From positions 1 through 64,000 of the forward strand of contig NZ_JACJPP010000013.1 of NCBI RefSeq assembly GCF_014696135.1: a stretch of DNA of 64,000 bases, given 5' to 3'. This stretch comes from Nodosilinea sp. FACHB-141. Its GTDB lineage: Bacteria; Cyanobacteriota; Cyanobacteriia; Phormidesmidales; Phormidesmidaceae. Made by a program: the position numbers and the translations under genes. Shown in pieces: positions 35,608 to 44,535 of the stretch (position 1 is its first letter; every line of letters starts with the position of its first letter). A model generated the notes under the pieces. That model was not told the DNA's origin and searched no databases. It saw only the letters and a list, made by a program, of their open reading frames with translations.

Positions 35608-36741
35608 ATGGCGCGATCGCACAGACAACAGCGGACGTGGGCCTGGGGTGGAGTAGTCCTGGCGTTACCAACCCTGGTGGCCTGTGGGCCGCCTCTAGCT
35701 GTCTTGGACGGCATGCAGCAGCAGACCACCACAATGCTAGAGTTCATAAACCCTCAACCCATTGCCCTAGCGAGCGCGATGACTAGCCCCCTGCTGTTCG
35801 ATACCGTCTCAGACTTTGCCGAAGGGGTTGCCCTAGTGCGCCTCAACACCAGCCTGGGCTACATCGATCGCGAGGGCAATCTGAGCATCAGGGTTGACGA
35901 CGAAAACATTACTGTGGCGGCTGACTACGCCGAGGGGCTGGCAGTGGCTCAAGCCGGAGCCTACTTTGGCTACCTCGATCGCCAGGGCCAGTGGGCGATA
36001 CCGGTGCAGTTTCGTAAGGCTAAGTCGTTTTCTCAGGGGCTGGCGGCGGTGCAAGGGGGCACTAAGTATGGCTACATCAATCTCCAAGGTGAGTGGGTGA
36101 TTGAGCCCCAGTTTGACCTAGCAGAAAGGTTTGTGGGCGATCGCGCTCTGGTCAAACTCGGGGAGACCTACGGCTATGTTGACCCCGAAGGCCGCACCGC
36201 CATTCCCCTAGAGCTGAAGGATGCTTGGAGCTTTTCTGAATCACTGGCGGTGGCGCGAATCGATCGGCTCTACGGCTACATTGACCCCAGCGGCACAATG
36301 GCGATTGCTCCCACCTACGACGGGGCCTTCAGCTTTTCTGACGGCCTGGCCCGGGTGCGCCAGGGTCGCAACTTTGGCTTCATTGATGCCACTGGGGCCA
36401 TGGTGGTCGAGGCCACCTTACCCTTTGCCTCAGACTTTTCCGAAGGTCTGGCAGCCGTGCTGATCGAGAGTAAGTGGGGCTACATCGACCGCACGGGCAA
36501 GGTCGCCATTGCCCCCGGCTTCGCCTATGCCGCCGACTTTTCCGAAGGATTGGCTGCCGTTCAAAAAGACGGCCTCTACGGCTATATTGACTCCGAAGGA
36601 GCCTGGGTTGTGGAGCCTCAATACACAAATGCCGGGCGATTTTCGGAAGGGCGAGCACGGGTACAGATCGACAACCGCTGGGGTTTTATTGACACCGAGG
36701 GCAAGGTGCTTACCGGGGCCGGCTTTAAAGGTCTGGAGTAA
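35608..36741 (+). CDS. WG-repeat lipoprotein
   Basis: The 377-residue protein starts with a basic N-terminus, a hydrophobic stretch and lipobox LVAC at about 24-27, so it is probably lipid-anchored on the periplasmic side. The rest is about seven tandem WG repeats of 40-46 residues, each with a GYID/GFID step and an FSEGLA-type turn, for example FAEGVALVRL followed by LGYIDREG. WG repeats are thought to form a beta-rich binding surface. Partner and function are unknown. It converges on an alpha/beta hydrolase gene with only two bases between stops. Confidence 0.88.
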   Translation: MARSHRQQRTWAWGGVVLALPTLVACGPPLAVLDGMQQQTTTMLEFINPQPIALASAMTSPLLFDTVSDFAEGVALVRLNTSLGYIDREGNLSIRVDDENITVAADYAEGLAVAQAGAYFGYLDRQGQWAIPVQFRKAKSFSQGLAAVQGGTKYGYINLQGEWVIEPQFDLAERFVGDRALVKLGETYGYVDPEGRTAIPLELKDAWSFSESLAVARIDRLYGYIDPSGTMAIAPTYDGAFSFSDGLARVRQGRNFGFIDATGAMVVEATLPFASDFSEGLAAVLIESKWGYIDRTGKVAIAPGFAYAADFSEGLAAVQKDGLYGYIDSEGAWVVEPQYTNAGRFSEGRARVQIDNRWGFIDTEGKVLTGAGFKGLE

Positions 36742-36743
36742 CC

Positions 36744-37634
36744 CTACTGGGCTAACTCGGCCAGAAATTGCTGAATCAGCCCAACAGTAACCCCAGGCTG
36801 CTCTAGCTGAGGGGTCAGCCCTACCCCCGGCAGCACCTCAAAGCGACGAATGGCAGCGGAGTTAAGAGCCGCGAACCGGTGGCCAAGCGACACGTCAGTC
36901 AGTTGGGCCGCTTCGCCCCAGAGCAGGGCGGTGGGGGTGGTGAGCTGGGGTAGGTAGGTGGCCAGATCAAAGCTCAGGTCGCCTCGCACAAAGGCCAAGG
37001 CGGCGACATCGGCATTGGGCTGCTGGGCCGACATTAGGTAGGCCGCTACGATGTCGTCAGAAATTTTGCTGGCGTCGGCAAACTGTCGCTGGGCCAAGAA
37101 CAGCTTGATGCCGTCAGCGGTGGCGATCGCTCCCCGATAGAGCACCTGGTCAATCACCGGCAGCTTCACGATCTGATTGATCGGAGAGCGGCTGGGGTCT
37201 TGGCCAAAATCGGCCAACCCCGCTGGGGCTACCAAAAATAGACCTCGCAGGCGATCGGAATGGTCGATGGCAACCCGCACCAGCATGGCCCCACTGAGGG
37301 ATGAGGACACGACAACGGGTGGAGCCGGGCAGAGCTTTTCGACCAGTTCGATTAGCAGGCTCAGGTAGTTGGCGGTGGTCAAGGGGTGATCGGGGTGGTC
37401 AGAGTTACCCCAGCCAATCAAATCGGGGGCCAGCACCGGGTGTTCTGCAGCAAAGGCCGGATATACCTTGGACCACTCGTAGCTCGATGACCCACCGCCA
37501 AAACCATGGACAAACAGCAGGGGTACGGACGAGGCTGGGGGGGCAGGCCAGAAGTCGGGGTCAGCTTCGATGTAGGCCACCGTGCCCAAACTCAGGGCCA
37601 CCGATCGCTGAATAAAACCGGGAGGGATAAACAT
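36744..37634 (-). CDS. Alpha/beta hydrolase-fold protein with incomplete triad
   Basis: The 296-residue protein has FVHGFGGGSSSYEW near 41-54, PDLIGWGNSDHP, and an elbow VVVSSSLSGAM at about 107-117 where Ser112 aligns with the nucleophile. The acid position reads WGEAAQLT where family members have Asp after GE. The His position reads PGVGLTPQLE, with Leu where the family has His (compare GCGHAPQLE). Ser may remain but the other two residues appear lost, so normal serine hydrolase activity is doubtful. It resembles cyanobacterial and plastid pheophytinase-like hydrolases in overall layout. It overlaps no other gene. Confidence 0.85.
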   Translation of the reverse strand: MFIPPGFIQRSVALSLGTVAYIEADPDFWPAPPASSVPLLFVHGFGGGSSSYEWSKVYPAFAAEHPVLAPDLIGWGNSDHPDHPLTTANYLSLLIELVEKLCPAPPVVVSSSLSGAMLVRVAIDHSDRLRGLFLVAPAGLADFGQDPSRSPINQIVKLPVIDQVLYRGAIATADGIKLFLAQRQFADASKISDDIVAAYLMSAQQPNADVAALAFVRGDLSFDLATYLPQLTTPTALLWGEAAQLTDVSLGHRFAALNSAAIRRFEVLPGVGLTPQLEQPGVTVGLIQQFLAELAQ

Positions 37635-37843
37635 AGAACCACGCCATTACTGCCTTCTGATTACCACGAAGCCTTGCCCGTTGCCCACTGGCTAAGACGC
37701 GATGGTCATCTGCGAGGTCATGCCAACAGCATTAGCTCTGAGGGGCATTGGCGCAACCTCCTGTGGGAACCGCGGCAACCATTGCCCCAACTTGCCGTCT
37801 TAATCCACAGCGGTCTATAGCGAGTTTTTGGGAGTCAACGGTC

Positions 37844-38455
37844 ATGGGACAACGCGTTCAGCGGCTTTCTATAGTGAGCTTTGGAGGGGTGATGCTGCTC
37901 TCGGCGGGGCTAGCTGGGTTGATTCACCAGGTGTCGCCCCTGAGAGACCCCAGCTTTCAGGTTAATAGCGCCAACGCCGGTACGCTGGTGCCCTGGCTGC
38001 GGTGGGTAAGTGAGAATACTTGGCTGGGGACAAGCTTTGCCCTAGCGATACTGTTGGCGGTGAGTTTGACCTTAATACTCAGGCAGTGGAGCCACGCACC
38101 GGCGCAGCCAAGACGCACAAGGTGGGTAGCGATCGCCGCCGTGCTTTTTCTGGCGCTGGGGTTTACCGGCTACACAATGGCCTACAGCTCCTCAGGCTAC
38201 GGCCCCATCGGTGCCATTAAGCTAGCCGTCGTGCTCGGACTGCCAGCGCTGCTGACGGTTCACTTCACCGGCATGATTTGGTTTTGGCAGCGGATAAAAA
38301 CAGCGCTGGCCCAGGACTCTGGGCCAGCGCCAGCAGTGCAGCGGTGGGGGCAACTCTACACCAGCGTTTACTGGGCAGGATTTGCCGCCAGCGTATTTAC
38401 CGCCCTGCAAGTTTTATTTTTGGGCTATCTGTTTGCCCAGCACATGGTGGACTAG
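37844..38455 (+). CDS. Uncharacterised four-helix membrane protein
   Basis: The 203-residue protein has about five hydrophobic stretches at 8-25, 58-78, 88-108, 120-143 and 175-198 (for example FGGVMLLSAGLAGLIH and YWAGFAASVFTALQVLFLGY). Small loops contain YSSSGYGPIGAIKL. I do not recognise the family. The ATG at 37844 (MGQRVQRLS) is preferred, as the longer frame from 37748 encodes a hydrophilic prefix. It is downstream of, and divergent from, the hydrolase, and converges with the COP23 gene. Confidence 0.6.
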   Translation: MGQRVQRLSIVSFGGVMLLSAGLAGLIHQVSPLRDPSFQVNSANAGTLVPWLRWVSENTWLGTSFALAILLAVSLTLILRQWSHAPAQPRRTRWVAIAAVLFLALGFTGYTMAYSSSGYGPIGAIKLAVVLGLPALLTVHFTGMIWFWQRIKTALAQDSGPAPAVQRWGQLYTSVYWAGFAASVFTALQVLFLGYLFAQHMVD

Positions 38456-38470
38456 ACCGGCCTAGCGCTT

Positions 38471-39190
38471 CTAGCGAAACGCATCGGGGTTGAGGGATCG
38501 GCCGGTGGGGCTGCCGCCGCTCAGACGAGCACCGGTACCGCCATCGGTGGGGTCGAGAAAGGGCTTGAGGTTAATGCCGCTGCTGCGCGAGCTGCTGGTA
38601 GAACTGGGCAGACCCAAGATATTGCCAATTTGCCCCAGCACGTCGCTGTTGCCGCCCGCAAAGGTGGTCACTGCGTCGGTTTGGTCGCCTCGATCGGCGA
38701 TCGCCAGGTTGTCAAACACGAGATCGCGGGTTGCCATGGCATCTTGCCCCGGCGGTACGGTGAATACGATGCGGCAAGCGGGTGTTGACTCGGTGGTCAC
38801 ACAGACGGTGTTGTAACCGTTTTCTACCGAGGTTTCAAGAGCCATCAGACCGTCAGGACGGTACTCTTCTAGCCGAGCACTGATGGTGGCACAGCGTCGT
38901 TCAGCGGGCCAGGCACTGCCCATGTCTTGGGGTACCGCCCAGGGGTAAGACTGCCCCGGCTGACTGGTAGGGGAATACATCACCGTGTATTTCCCGTCCT
39001 GCATCTGACAGGTGAAGCGCGGCGCAGTATCGGCTTCAGCAGGCTCTGTCGAAGTAGTTTCGGGAGTCCCTTCAGGGGTGCTTTCTGGAGTTTGGGCTTG
39101 GCCCACGGCCCCAAACGGTCCGGTCAGTAGGGCGGTAGTTAGCCCACCCATGAGTACTTTAGCGAACGTGCCAGACGTAGAACGAACCAT
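38471..39190 (-). CDS. COP23-domain exported protein
   Basis: The 239-residue protein has a signal peptide to about residue 32, a Thr/Pro/Glu-rich linker and a COP23-like domain (FTCQMQDGKYTVMY, then RCATISARLEEYRPDG, NGYNTVCVT and IVFTVPPGQDA). The domain was named for a circadian-oscillating membrane protein of a Synechococcus-like strain. Cysteine pairs may form disulfides in the periplasm. The Ser/Gly-rich C-terminus (SSTSSSRSSG and GGTGARLSGG) looks unstructured. Function is unknown. Confidence 0.82.
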   Translation of the reverse strand: MVRSTSGTFAKVLMGGLTTALLTGPFGAVGQAQTPESTPEGTPETTSTEPAEADTAPRFTCQMQDGKYTVMYSPTSQPGQSYPWAVPQDMGSAWPAERRCATISARLEEYRPDGLMALETSVENGYNTVCVTTESTPACRIVFTVPPGQDAMATRDLVFDNLAIADRGDQTDAVTTFAGGNSDVLGQIGNILGLPSSTSSSRSSGINLKPFLDPTDGGTGARLSGGSPTGRSLNPDAFR

Positions 39191-39562
39191 GGTGTGCTGC
39201 CTCCAGAAGTCGATTTGGCGTGTGAGTACATCTTTGCTCAGGGTTCCCCAGCGGCTGAATTACAGACCAGCTCGCAAGGTTGCTTAATCCCAAAAGCAAT
39301 TCCCTGTAGTGCGCGACGCAATCGCTCTCTGACAAGTTCCCCCCACTCCCTATTGATTGCCCCATCTGATCGTTACCTTCTTAAACTTTCCTCTACCCCT
39401 TGCAATTCTCAAGATTGTGCGTATCCTTAGTTAGGCTTTGGGCTCACGCTGTATTTAGGCTAGGCAGACCTAGGTTCGACGCTGCATCTAGCGTTTGCCG
39501 GAAGAATCATTGGTATCTGCGTTCGCTCCACACTCACACCGCCCCAGAGGGAGACATAACCC
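39191..39562. other. Divergent intergenic region between COP23 and AMIN genes
   Basis: This 372-base gap presumably holds promoters for both neighbours. Frames on either strand are short and look non-coding. A GAGGGAG Shine-Dalgarno precedes the AMIN gene at about 39547. No known RNA motif was recognised. Confidence 0.5.
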
Positions 39563-41674
39563 ATGGCACACCCAATCCACCATTCTGCTGCATCGCGTAC
39601 TGGCTACCGTCTGGGTGGCTGGGCAGGCGCTGGTTTAATGGTGTCTACCCTGCTGATCATTAGCCCTGCCGCTCAGGCCGAAACTCTTGCCGCCTGGCAG
39701 TTTGACCCAGCGACCCAGCAATTAACCTTTACGCTGCCCAGCGGCATCACTCCGCAATATGCTGTCGCAGCAGATGCCTCCCAGATCGTGGTGACCTTGC
39801 CCGAAACCCAGTTGGGAACGGTAGCCACCCAGCAAACCTACAGCGGTGCCGTCAGTCAGGTGAGCCTCAGCCAGGTGAACGATGCCACCGTGGTGGTGCT
39901 CGACCTGGTTGCCAATACCGAGCTGGCCGCAGAGGGAGTCAGCCTGATCTCTATCGCCGCAGGTGATCAAACCCGCTGGGTGCTCACTGCCTTAGCCGCT
40001 GCTCCTAGTACTGCCCCTACGGTGTCTGCGCCCAGTAGCCCCCCCGCACCGGGCAACAGCTCCATGATTGTGGAACTGCCGGTGATTCCAGGAAACAACC
40101 CACAGCTAGGCTTTCCGGAGGCGGGCACTGGACGGTTGAGCACCTCGGCCGCCAATCTGATGCTGCCCAGCGATATTGCCAGCCTGACGAACCTGCCTGA
40201 AACCTTGCCCGTAGACCCCTTCAACCTCGGGCAACCCGGAGAACAGATTTCAGTACCCAGCCTGGCAGAACTCGATGCCGTGATCGGCCCTGTGGCCACC
40301 GCGCCCCAGCAACCAAGCTTAGCCTCTACCGAACCGCCGATCGCTGGAGTAGCAGAGCCTGGAGCGATCGCCCCACTGCCTGCCGTACAGCCGCCCGCCA
40401 GTACCGGCTCGGTGCTAACCTTTGAGCCACCGTCGCTGGCCGAGGGCGATGTCCCTAGAGCTGCCCAGCCACCGGTTGCCGCAGCTCCGACCCCTGGCCC
40501 AGAAGCAGTGGCAACCCAACCAGCCAGTTCCCCTGCCTCTCCTGCCGCGCCCGCGATCGATACCGAGACTAGCGGTGTGCCGATTGCAGTCACCCCACCT
40601 GAACTGCCGACTCCTGGGCAACCAGCGGCAGAGGCGATCGCGGCTGCGCCAACCCCTGCCCCTGCGGTCGAAGCTAGCAACCCGACCCCGGCCATTGCTG
40701 CCGACCCACCAGCTCTACCAGAATTGCCCGCGGAGACGGCCACGGCTACTCCAACCCCTGCCCCTCCCGAAGCTAGCAGCCCAACCCCGGTCATTGCTGC
40801 CGACCCACCGGCCCTCCCAGAACTACCTACGGAGACAGCGGGGGTCACAGACCAGCCGGCTAAGGCGATCGCTGTTCAACCTGACGCGATTAGCCAAGAG
40901 CCGCCCCCGCTGGCTACGGTTCCCGTTGAGCTAGCCGGCACCGACCCCAATCTTCTAATCGTACCTACTGCCCCGACCACCACCAGCCAGGGTAATGTCG
41001 TCCCCCCGTCTACCCCGGTGATGTTGGCCGCCGCCGGAGAACCAGTTCTATTTGGCAGCCCACTGCCCGGTAGCAATGACCAAGCGGCCCTACCTAGCGC
41101 GATTAACCCGGCTTCTAGCGATCGCCCCCTTTCCCCCGACACGCTGGTGGCAGCGGGCACGGTGCTAGAGCTCCGCTACGTCGGTGATGAGCCCCTCGAT
41201 CTCAACACCAACTCCAGTCAAAACCAGGTGCTGCTGCTGGCCAACGACATTCGTGACCCCATCACCAACGGCATTGTTGCCCCGGCGGGCAGTCAACTGA
41301 TTGGTCAATTTGAACCCACCCCTGAAGGTCAGCGATGGGTGAGCAAAATGCTGATCGCCCCTAACGGGCAGCAGGTTGATTTTGCCAGCACCACCGAATA
41401 CATGGTGGGTAATACTGAGGTCAGCAGTCCCCGCCTGGCCGCTGGAACGGGATTAGGTGCCTTGGCCCTGCTGCTGTTGACCGGCTTTAGCGGCATCGGG
41501 CTGCTCGGTGGCGCTCTGGTCGGGGCCACAACCGTAGTGGGCACTTCTCCCCAGTACGTTGTCATTGAGCCCAACCAGGTCATTCAGGTGCAAGTTATGC
41601 AAGATATTCCCCGCGCCATCCCCATCGCTGCCGCCCCAGAAACCAGCCGTGAGTGGGGCAGCGGCGGCTGGTAG
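39563..41674 (+). CDS. AMIN-domain, proline-rich, VirB10-like envelope protein
   Basis: The 703-residue protein has a signal peptide (cleaved near AQA, about residue 38), an AMIN-like domain at about 40-145 (AWQFDPATQQLTFTLPSGI), then a long Pro/Ala/Thr-rich linker to about 470. The C-terminal region (about 530-650) has VAAGTVLELRYVGDE, LANDIRDPITNGIVAPAGSQLIGQF and MVGNTEV, which resembles VirB10/TrbI-type domains. A helix at about 629-652 (GALALLLLTGFSGIGLLG) may insert into the outer or inner membrane. The likely location is the periplasm, spanning peptidoglycan. No other secretion-system gene is adjacent. An A/P-rich 100-base repeat lies within it. Confidence 0.78.
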   Translation: MAHPIHHSAASRTGYRLGGWAGAGLMVSTLLIISPAAQAETLAAWQFDPATQQLTFTLPSGITPQYAVAADASQIVVTLPETQLGTVATQQTYSGAVSQVSLSQVNDATVVVLDLVANTELAAEGVSLISIAAGDQTRWVLTALAAAPSTAPTVSAPSSPPAPGNSSMIVELPVIPGNNPQLGFPEAGTGRLSTSAANLMLPSDIASLTNLPETLPVDPFNLGQPGEQISVPSLAELDAVIGPVATAPQQPSLASTEPPIAGVAEPGAIAPLPAVQPPASTGSVLTFEPPSLAEGDVPRAAQPPVAAAPTPGPEAVATQPASSPASPAAPAIDTETSGVPIAVTPPELPTPGQPAAEAIAAAPTPAPAVEASNPTPAIAADPPALPELPAETATATPTPAPPEASSPTPVIAADPPALPELPTETAGVTDQPAKAIAVQPDAISQEPPPLATVPVELAGTDPNLLIVPTAPTTTSQGNVVPPSTPVMLAAAGEPVLFGSPLPGSNDQAALPSAINPASSDRPLSPDTLVAAGTVLELRYVGDEPLDLNTNSSQNQVLLLANDIRDPITNGIVAPAGSQLIGQFEPTPEGQRWVSKMLIAPNGQQVDFASTTEYMVGNTEVSSPRLAAGTGLGALALLLLTGFSGIGLLGGALVGATTVVGTSPQYVVIEPNQVIQVQVMQDIPRAIPIAAAPETSREWGSGGW
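40648..40842 (+). repeat. Tandem 102-bp repeat within the proline-rich linker
   Basis: Two copies encode near-identical units of about 34 residues (PTPAPAVEASNPTPAIAADP, then PALPELPAETAT, and a second copy with one residue deleted). The nucleotide period is 102 bases. Repeat expansion of this linker is the likely origin of its length. Confidence 0.8.
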
Positions 41675-41702
41675 GCCAGCACTGGCCAGGCAGAACATGT
41701 AA

Positions 41703-41750
41703 GCAAAAAGGCTTCAGGTAGAAATATGTTTCTACCTGAAGCCTTTTTGC
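41703..41750. terminator. Bidirectional terminator between convergent genes
   Basis: A 22-bp perfect stem (41703-41724 with 41729-41750) closes on a 4-base loop TATG. The stem edges are A-run and T-run, so both strands end in T-rich tails. It lies between the AMIN-protein gene (+) and the DUF1824 gene (-) and should terminate both. Confidence 0.9.
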
Positions 41751-41770
41751 TGCACTCTCAACTTGGCGGA

Positions 41771-42205
41771 CTAGGGCTGTGCTGAGAACAGATCAAACGG
41801 AAACGGGCCATAGGTGCCCGACAATTCAGTTACCTCAGGGTCAGAGGTGTGAAAAGTGATTAGCACCCCGCGCGATCGCCCGCTGTAGTCATCTAAATAC
41901 CATGCGCCTTTGAGGGTGTTGAACTTGAGATAAACCGCTCCCTCACGGGCGGGCAGGTCCAGGTTAACGGTAACCCCAAGGGCTTTCAAAAACGACTCTA
42001 GGGCCTGCTGCCCCTCAGCCAGGGTATCGGCGCAAATGCCCAAGGTTTGGTAATCAGACCAGTCGTTAAAGTCGCTCAGGTCAGCCCGCACCTGGACGGC
42101 TTCGGCATCGCTGAGGGTGGATGGCGTGGTAAGGCAGCTAAACTGGCCCAGCCGCTGGCGAATGGCGGCGATCTCAGCGGCGGTGGGAGAGGACGAGGTG
42201 GTCAT
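41771..42205 (-). CDS. DUF1824 family protein
   Basis: The 144-residue soluble protein matches the cyanobacterial DUF1824 family: a helical N-terminus (EIAAIRQRLGQFSCLT), then WSDYQTLGICADTLAEG and VYLKFNTLKGAWYLDDYSG. The C-terminal segment RGVLITFHTSD and GTYGPFPFDLF is conserved in my memory of the family. The function is unknown. It is divergent from radC over 98 bases. Confidence 0.83.
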   Translation of the reverse strand: MTTSSSPTAAEIAAIRQRLGQFSCLTTPSTLSDAEAVQVRADLSDFNDWSDYQTLGICADTLAEGQQALESFLKALGVTVNLDLPAREGAVYLKFNTLKGAWYLDDYSGRSRGVLITFHTSDPEVTELSGTYGPFPFDLFSAQP

Positions 42206-42303
42206 AGGGAGTTCTCTATTGTCTGTTTTTGGGGGTGAATTATCCCAAAGCGGTTTGGGCTTACTAGCAGTGGGCCTCTGGCCCAGCTACCAGAGGTGCC
42301 ACC

Positions 42304-43035
42304 ATGACCTACCATGTCCGCATGTTAGACATGCCGTCGAGCGATCGCCCGCGAGAACGGCTGCTATCTTACGGGGCTAAAAGCCTATCAACCGCAGAGC
42401 TACTAGCCATTTTGTTGGGCACCGGCCAGGGGCCAGGTAAGCTGTCGGCAGTGGGGCTAGGCCAGCTCATTCTGCAAGAAATGGGACAAAACCAGCGCGA
42501 TCCGCTCACCTCGTTAAGGGATGTATCGGCCCACGATCTGGAGGAAATTTCAGGCGTTGGCCCAGCCAAAGCCACCACCATATTAGCTGCCATTGAGCTG
42601 GGGAAACGAGTGTTGCAAGCGATTCCGCCCGAAAAGACCGTCGTAGACGACCCCGCCATTGCCGCCGCCGCTCTCAGTCACGAATTGATGTGGCAAGCCC
42701 AGGAGCGCTTTGCCGTGGTGCTGCTCGACGTGCGCCACCGGCTGATGGGCACCAAAGTGATTACCATCGGCACCGCCACCGAAACCCTGGCTCACCCCAG
42801 AGAAATCTTCAAAACCGTGATTCGCCACGGTGCCGTGCGCTGCATCGTGGCGCATAATCATCCTTCAGGAAGTCTCGAGCCTTCCCCCGACGACCTCTCG
42901 CTCACCCGTCAGCTCCTTCAGGGGGCGCAGATTCTCGCCGTGCCAGTGCTCGACCATTTGATTATCGGCAACGGCGACTTCCGCAGCCTGCGCCAGACCA
43001 CCCAGCTCTGGCAAGAAACGCCCCAGGGAGTCTAG
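42304..43035 (+). CDS. radC: RadC-family JAB/MPN protein
   Basis: The 243-residue RadC has an N-terminal UPF0758-type region ([25 protein letters not shown]), a helix-hairpin-helix ([22 protein letters not shown]) and a C-terminal JAMM-type metal motif [17 protein letters not shown] and later Asp in SPDDLSLT. It is likely a Zn-dependent hydrolase-like protein. A role in DNA repair is historical and uncertain. The ATG at 42304 has no strong Shine-Dalgarno. Confidence 0.93.
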   Translation: MTYHVRMLDMPSSDRPRERLLSYGAKSLSTAELLAILLGTGQGPGKLSAVGLGQLILQEMGQNQRDPLTSLRDVSAHDLEEISGVGPAKATTILAAIELGKRVLQAIPPEKTVVDDPAIAAAALSHELMWQAQERFAVVLLDVRHRLMGTKVITIGTATETLAHPREIFKTVIRHGAVRCIVAHNHPSGSLEPSPDDLSLTRQLLQGAQILAVPVLDHLIIGNGDFRSLRQTTQLWQETPQGV

Positions 43036-43124
43036 GGTTAGGCTGAACTTTCAGAGCAGGCAGGCGCATAACGCAGTCATGGCTGCCCACAGAATAGGCC
43101 AGACTATTCTACGTGACTAAAAAA

Positions 43125-43164
43125 GAGGGTGCCTGACCCGCTTTCAAACGGATCAGGCACCCTC
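43125..43164 (-). terminator. Terminator of the acidic repeat protein gene
   Basis: A 16-bp stem with one mismatch (GAGGGTGCCTGACCCG against its partner arm ending CACCCTC) closes on TTTCAAA-like bases. On the minus strand the stem is followed by a run of T (43119-43124), 42 bases beyond the stop of the minus-strand gene. Confidence 0.82.
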
Positions 43165-43205
43165 CTGGACTACTGTCTGAGAGAATTTGCGATCGCCTAG
43201 ATCGC

Positions 43206-44339
43206 CTAGATCGGCACAGCGGCAGAACCTTCCAGCGCTGGTGCTACGGTCGCTAGGTCAAAGCTGTCGTTGATGTCGCCGAGGGGCGTAGTCAACGAGG
43301 CCGTAGCAATGCCGCCACTGACGTCAATAACGCCATCGACACCGGCAAAGAAGTCGGCGCCCTGATTGGTGAAGGCCACTACGTCAAAGGCGGTTTCAAA
43401 CAGTCCCAATGGGCTTTCGATCGCAGCATCAAGCACGCCGTCGGTGAGCGTACCAGTACCATTTAGGTCTTGAACAAACCCGGCCACATATTCACTAGCC
43501 AATGGCCCGATGGTGAGATCGGTCGCTACCGGCAGGCTCAGACTAGGGCTGATGGGCACCGAGGCGTCTAAACTAGCCAGTCCGTCAGCGAAATTCAGCG
43601 ACCCAGTCACCGCCGAGAGGGGCACCGACAGATCGCCATAGACACTTGAGGACGCCACAATATTGCCGCTGTTAAAGTCCACGACACCGTTGATGTCGCC
43701 CACCAGAGGCAGCGCCGTTGAGAAGGGGAAGACCGCGTCATCCTCAAAGTCAATGTCGGCTACTAGCTGGCCAAAAGGCGTGGCCAGATCGAGGTTGAGA
43801 TCACCCCCGGCCACATCTACGGTGCCGCTGAGGGGGCCTAGAGCTGTGGCTAAATCGAGAGTAAACGCGCCGTTGGCAAACGGTACGGTGGCATCAATGG
43901 CATTGATGGCATCTAGCACGAAGGTGCCAGCGGCAGCAGACAGGTCAACCGGTGGCAAGGTAGCTGTTTGACCGTCAGTGGCGATCGCCGCCTCTAAAAT
44001 TCCCCCATCTAGGGTGAAGGTGCCATCCGAGACAGCGGCCAGATCGGCAAAGCCTCGCAGAGTTGTAGGGGCATCAAAGGTGCCCGTTAGGGCCGTGCCA
44101 TCGGCCAGCAGCAGGTTGGCATCAAACCGGCCATCCTCTACAGAAATTTGGCCCGTAGCATCGGGCAGGTCCCTGGCAAAATCGGCTACCAGGTCAGCAA
44201 AGCTGGGGTCGAAAGAGGCTAGCAGGGTCAGCACACTGGTGCTGCTAAAGAAGGATTCGTTGGGAGTAAATTCAACAACGGCTTCTTCTTCGTTGAAAAA
44301 ATCTTGGTTGGGCGACAAATCAGTATCAGTCAAAGACAT
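43206..44339 (-). CDS. Acidic, lysine-free repeat protein, uncharacterised
   Basis: The 377-residue protein (ATG at 44339, MSLTDTDL) is made of about eight imperfect repeats of 25-45 residues with a pattern like GTVDVAGGDLNLDLATPFG and GVIDVSGGIATASLTTPLG, presumably beta-strands. It is extremely acidic and contains no Lys, Cys, His or Trp and only three Arg. No signal peptide or membrane helix is seen. A composition like this fits a secreted or surface protein, possibly a type I secretion substrate (secreted without an N-terminal signal). A candidate exporter lies 10-15 kb away. I do not recognise a family. Confidence 0.6.
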   Translation of the reverse strand: MSLTDTDLSPNQDFFNEEEAVVEFTPNESFFSSTSVLTLLASFDPSFADLVADFARDLPDATGQISVEDGRFDANLLLADGTALTGTFDAPTTLRGFADLAAVSDGTFTLDGGILEAAIATDGQTATLPPVDLSAAAGTFVLDAINAIDATVPFANGAFTLDLATALGPLSGTVDVAGGDLNLDLATPFGQLVADIDFEDDAVFPFSTALPLVGDINGVVDFNSGNIVASSSVYGDLSVPLSAVTGSLNFADGLASLDASVPISPSLSLPVATDLTIGPLASEYVAGFVQDLNGTGTLTDGVLDAAIESPLGLFETAFDVVAFTNQGADFFAGVDGVIDVSGGIATASLTTPLGDINDSFDLATVAPALEGSAAVPI

Positions 44340-44374
44340 AGGGAACACCCTTGCTTTCCTTTAGATAAACATCA

Positions 44375-44393
44375 GCGACAGATGACCTGTCGC
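44375..44393 (-). promoter_or_regulatory. Leader hairpin before acidic repeat protein
   Basis: A 7-bp perfect stem (GCGACAG with CTGTCGC) encloses 5 bases, 36 bases upstream of the ATG on the minus strand. It could be a leader structure or an operator palindrome. Confidence 0.35.
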
Positions 44394-44535
44394 AGGTGAC
44401 TCAGCGCCACCCACTGGTCTGCAATGCTCCGCTGGGTATTGTGCCATAGGAATCTAAGAGTGCCTAGGTAAATTTTTGGGCGATCGCATCGTCATTCCTG
44501 CCTATTCCCTTGGCCTTACCACCGCGGGATTACCG

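Noticed and set aside
39967-40848. 293-codon open frame on the minus strand opposite the proline-rich protein
   Set aside because: Composition is Gly/Ala/Ser-rich as expected for the antisense of a Pro/Ala-rich repeat region. No start signal or family is visible.
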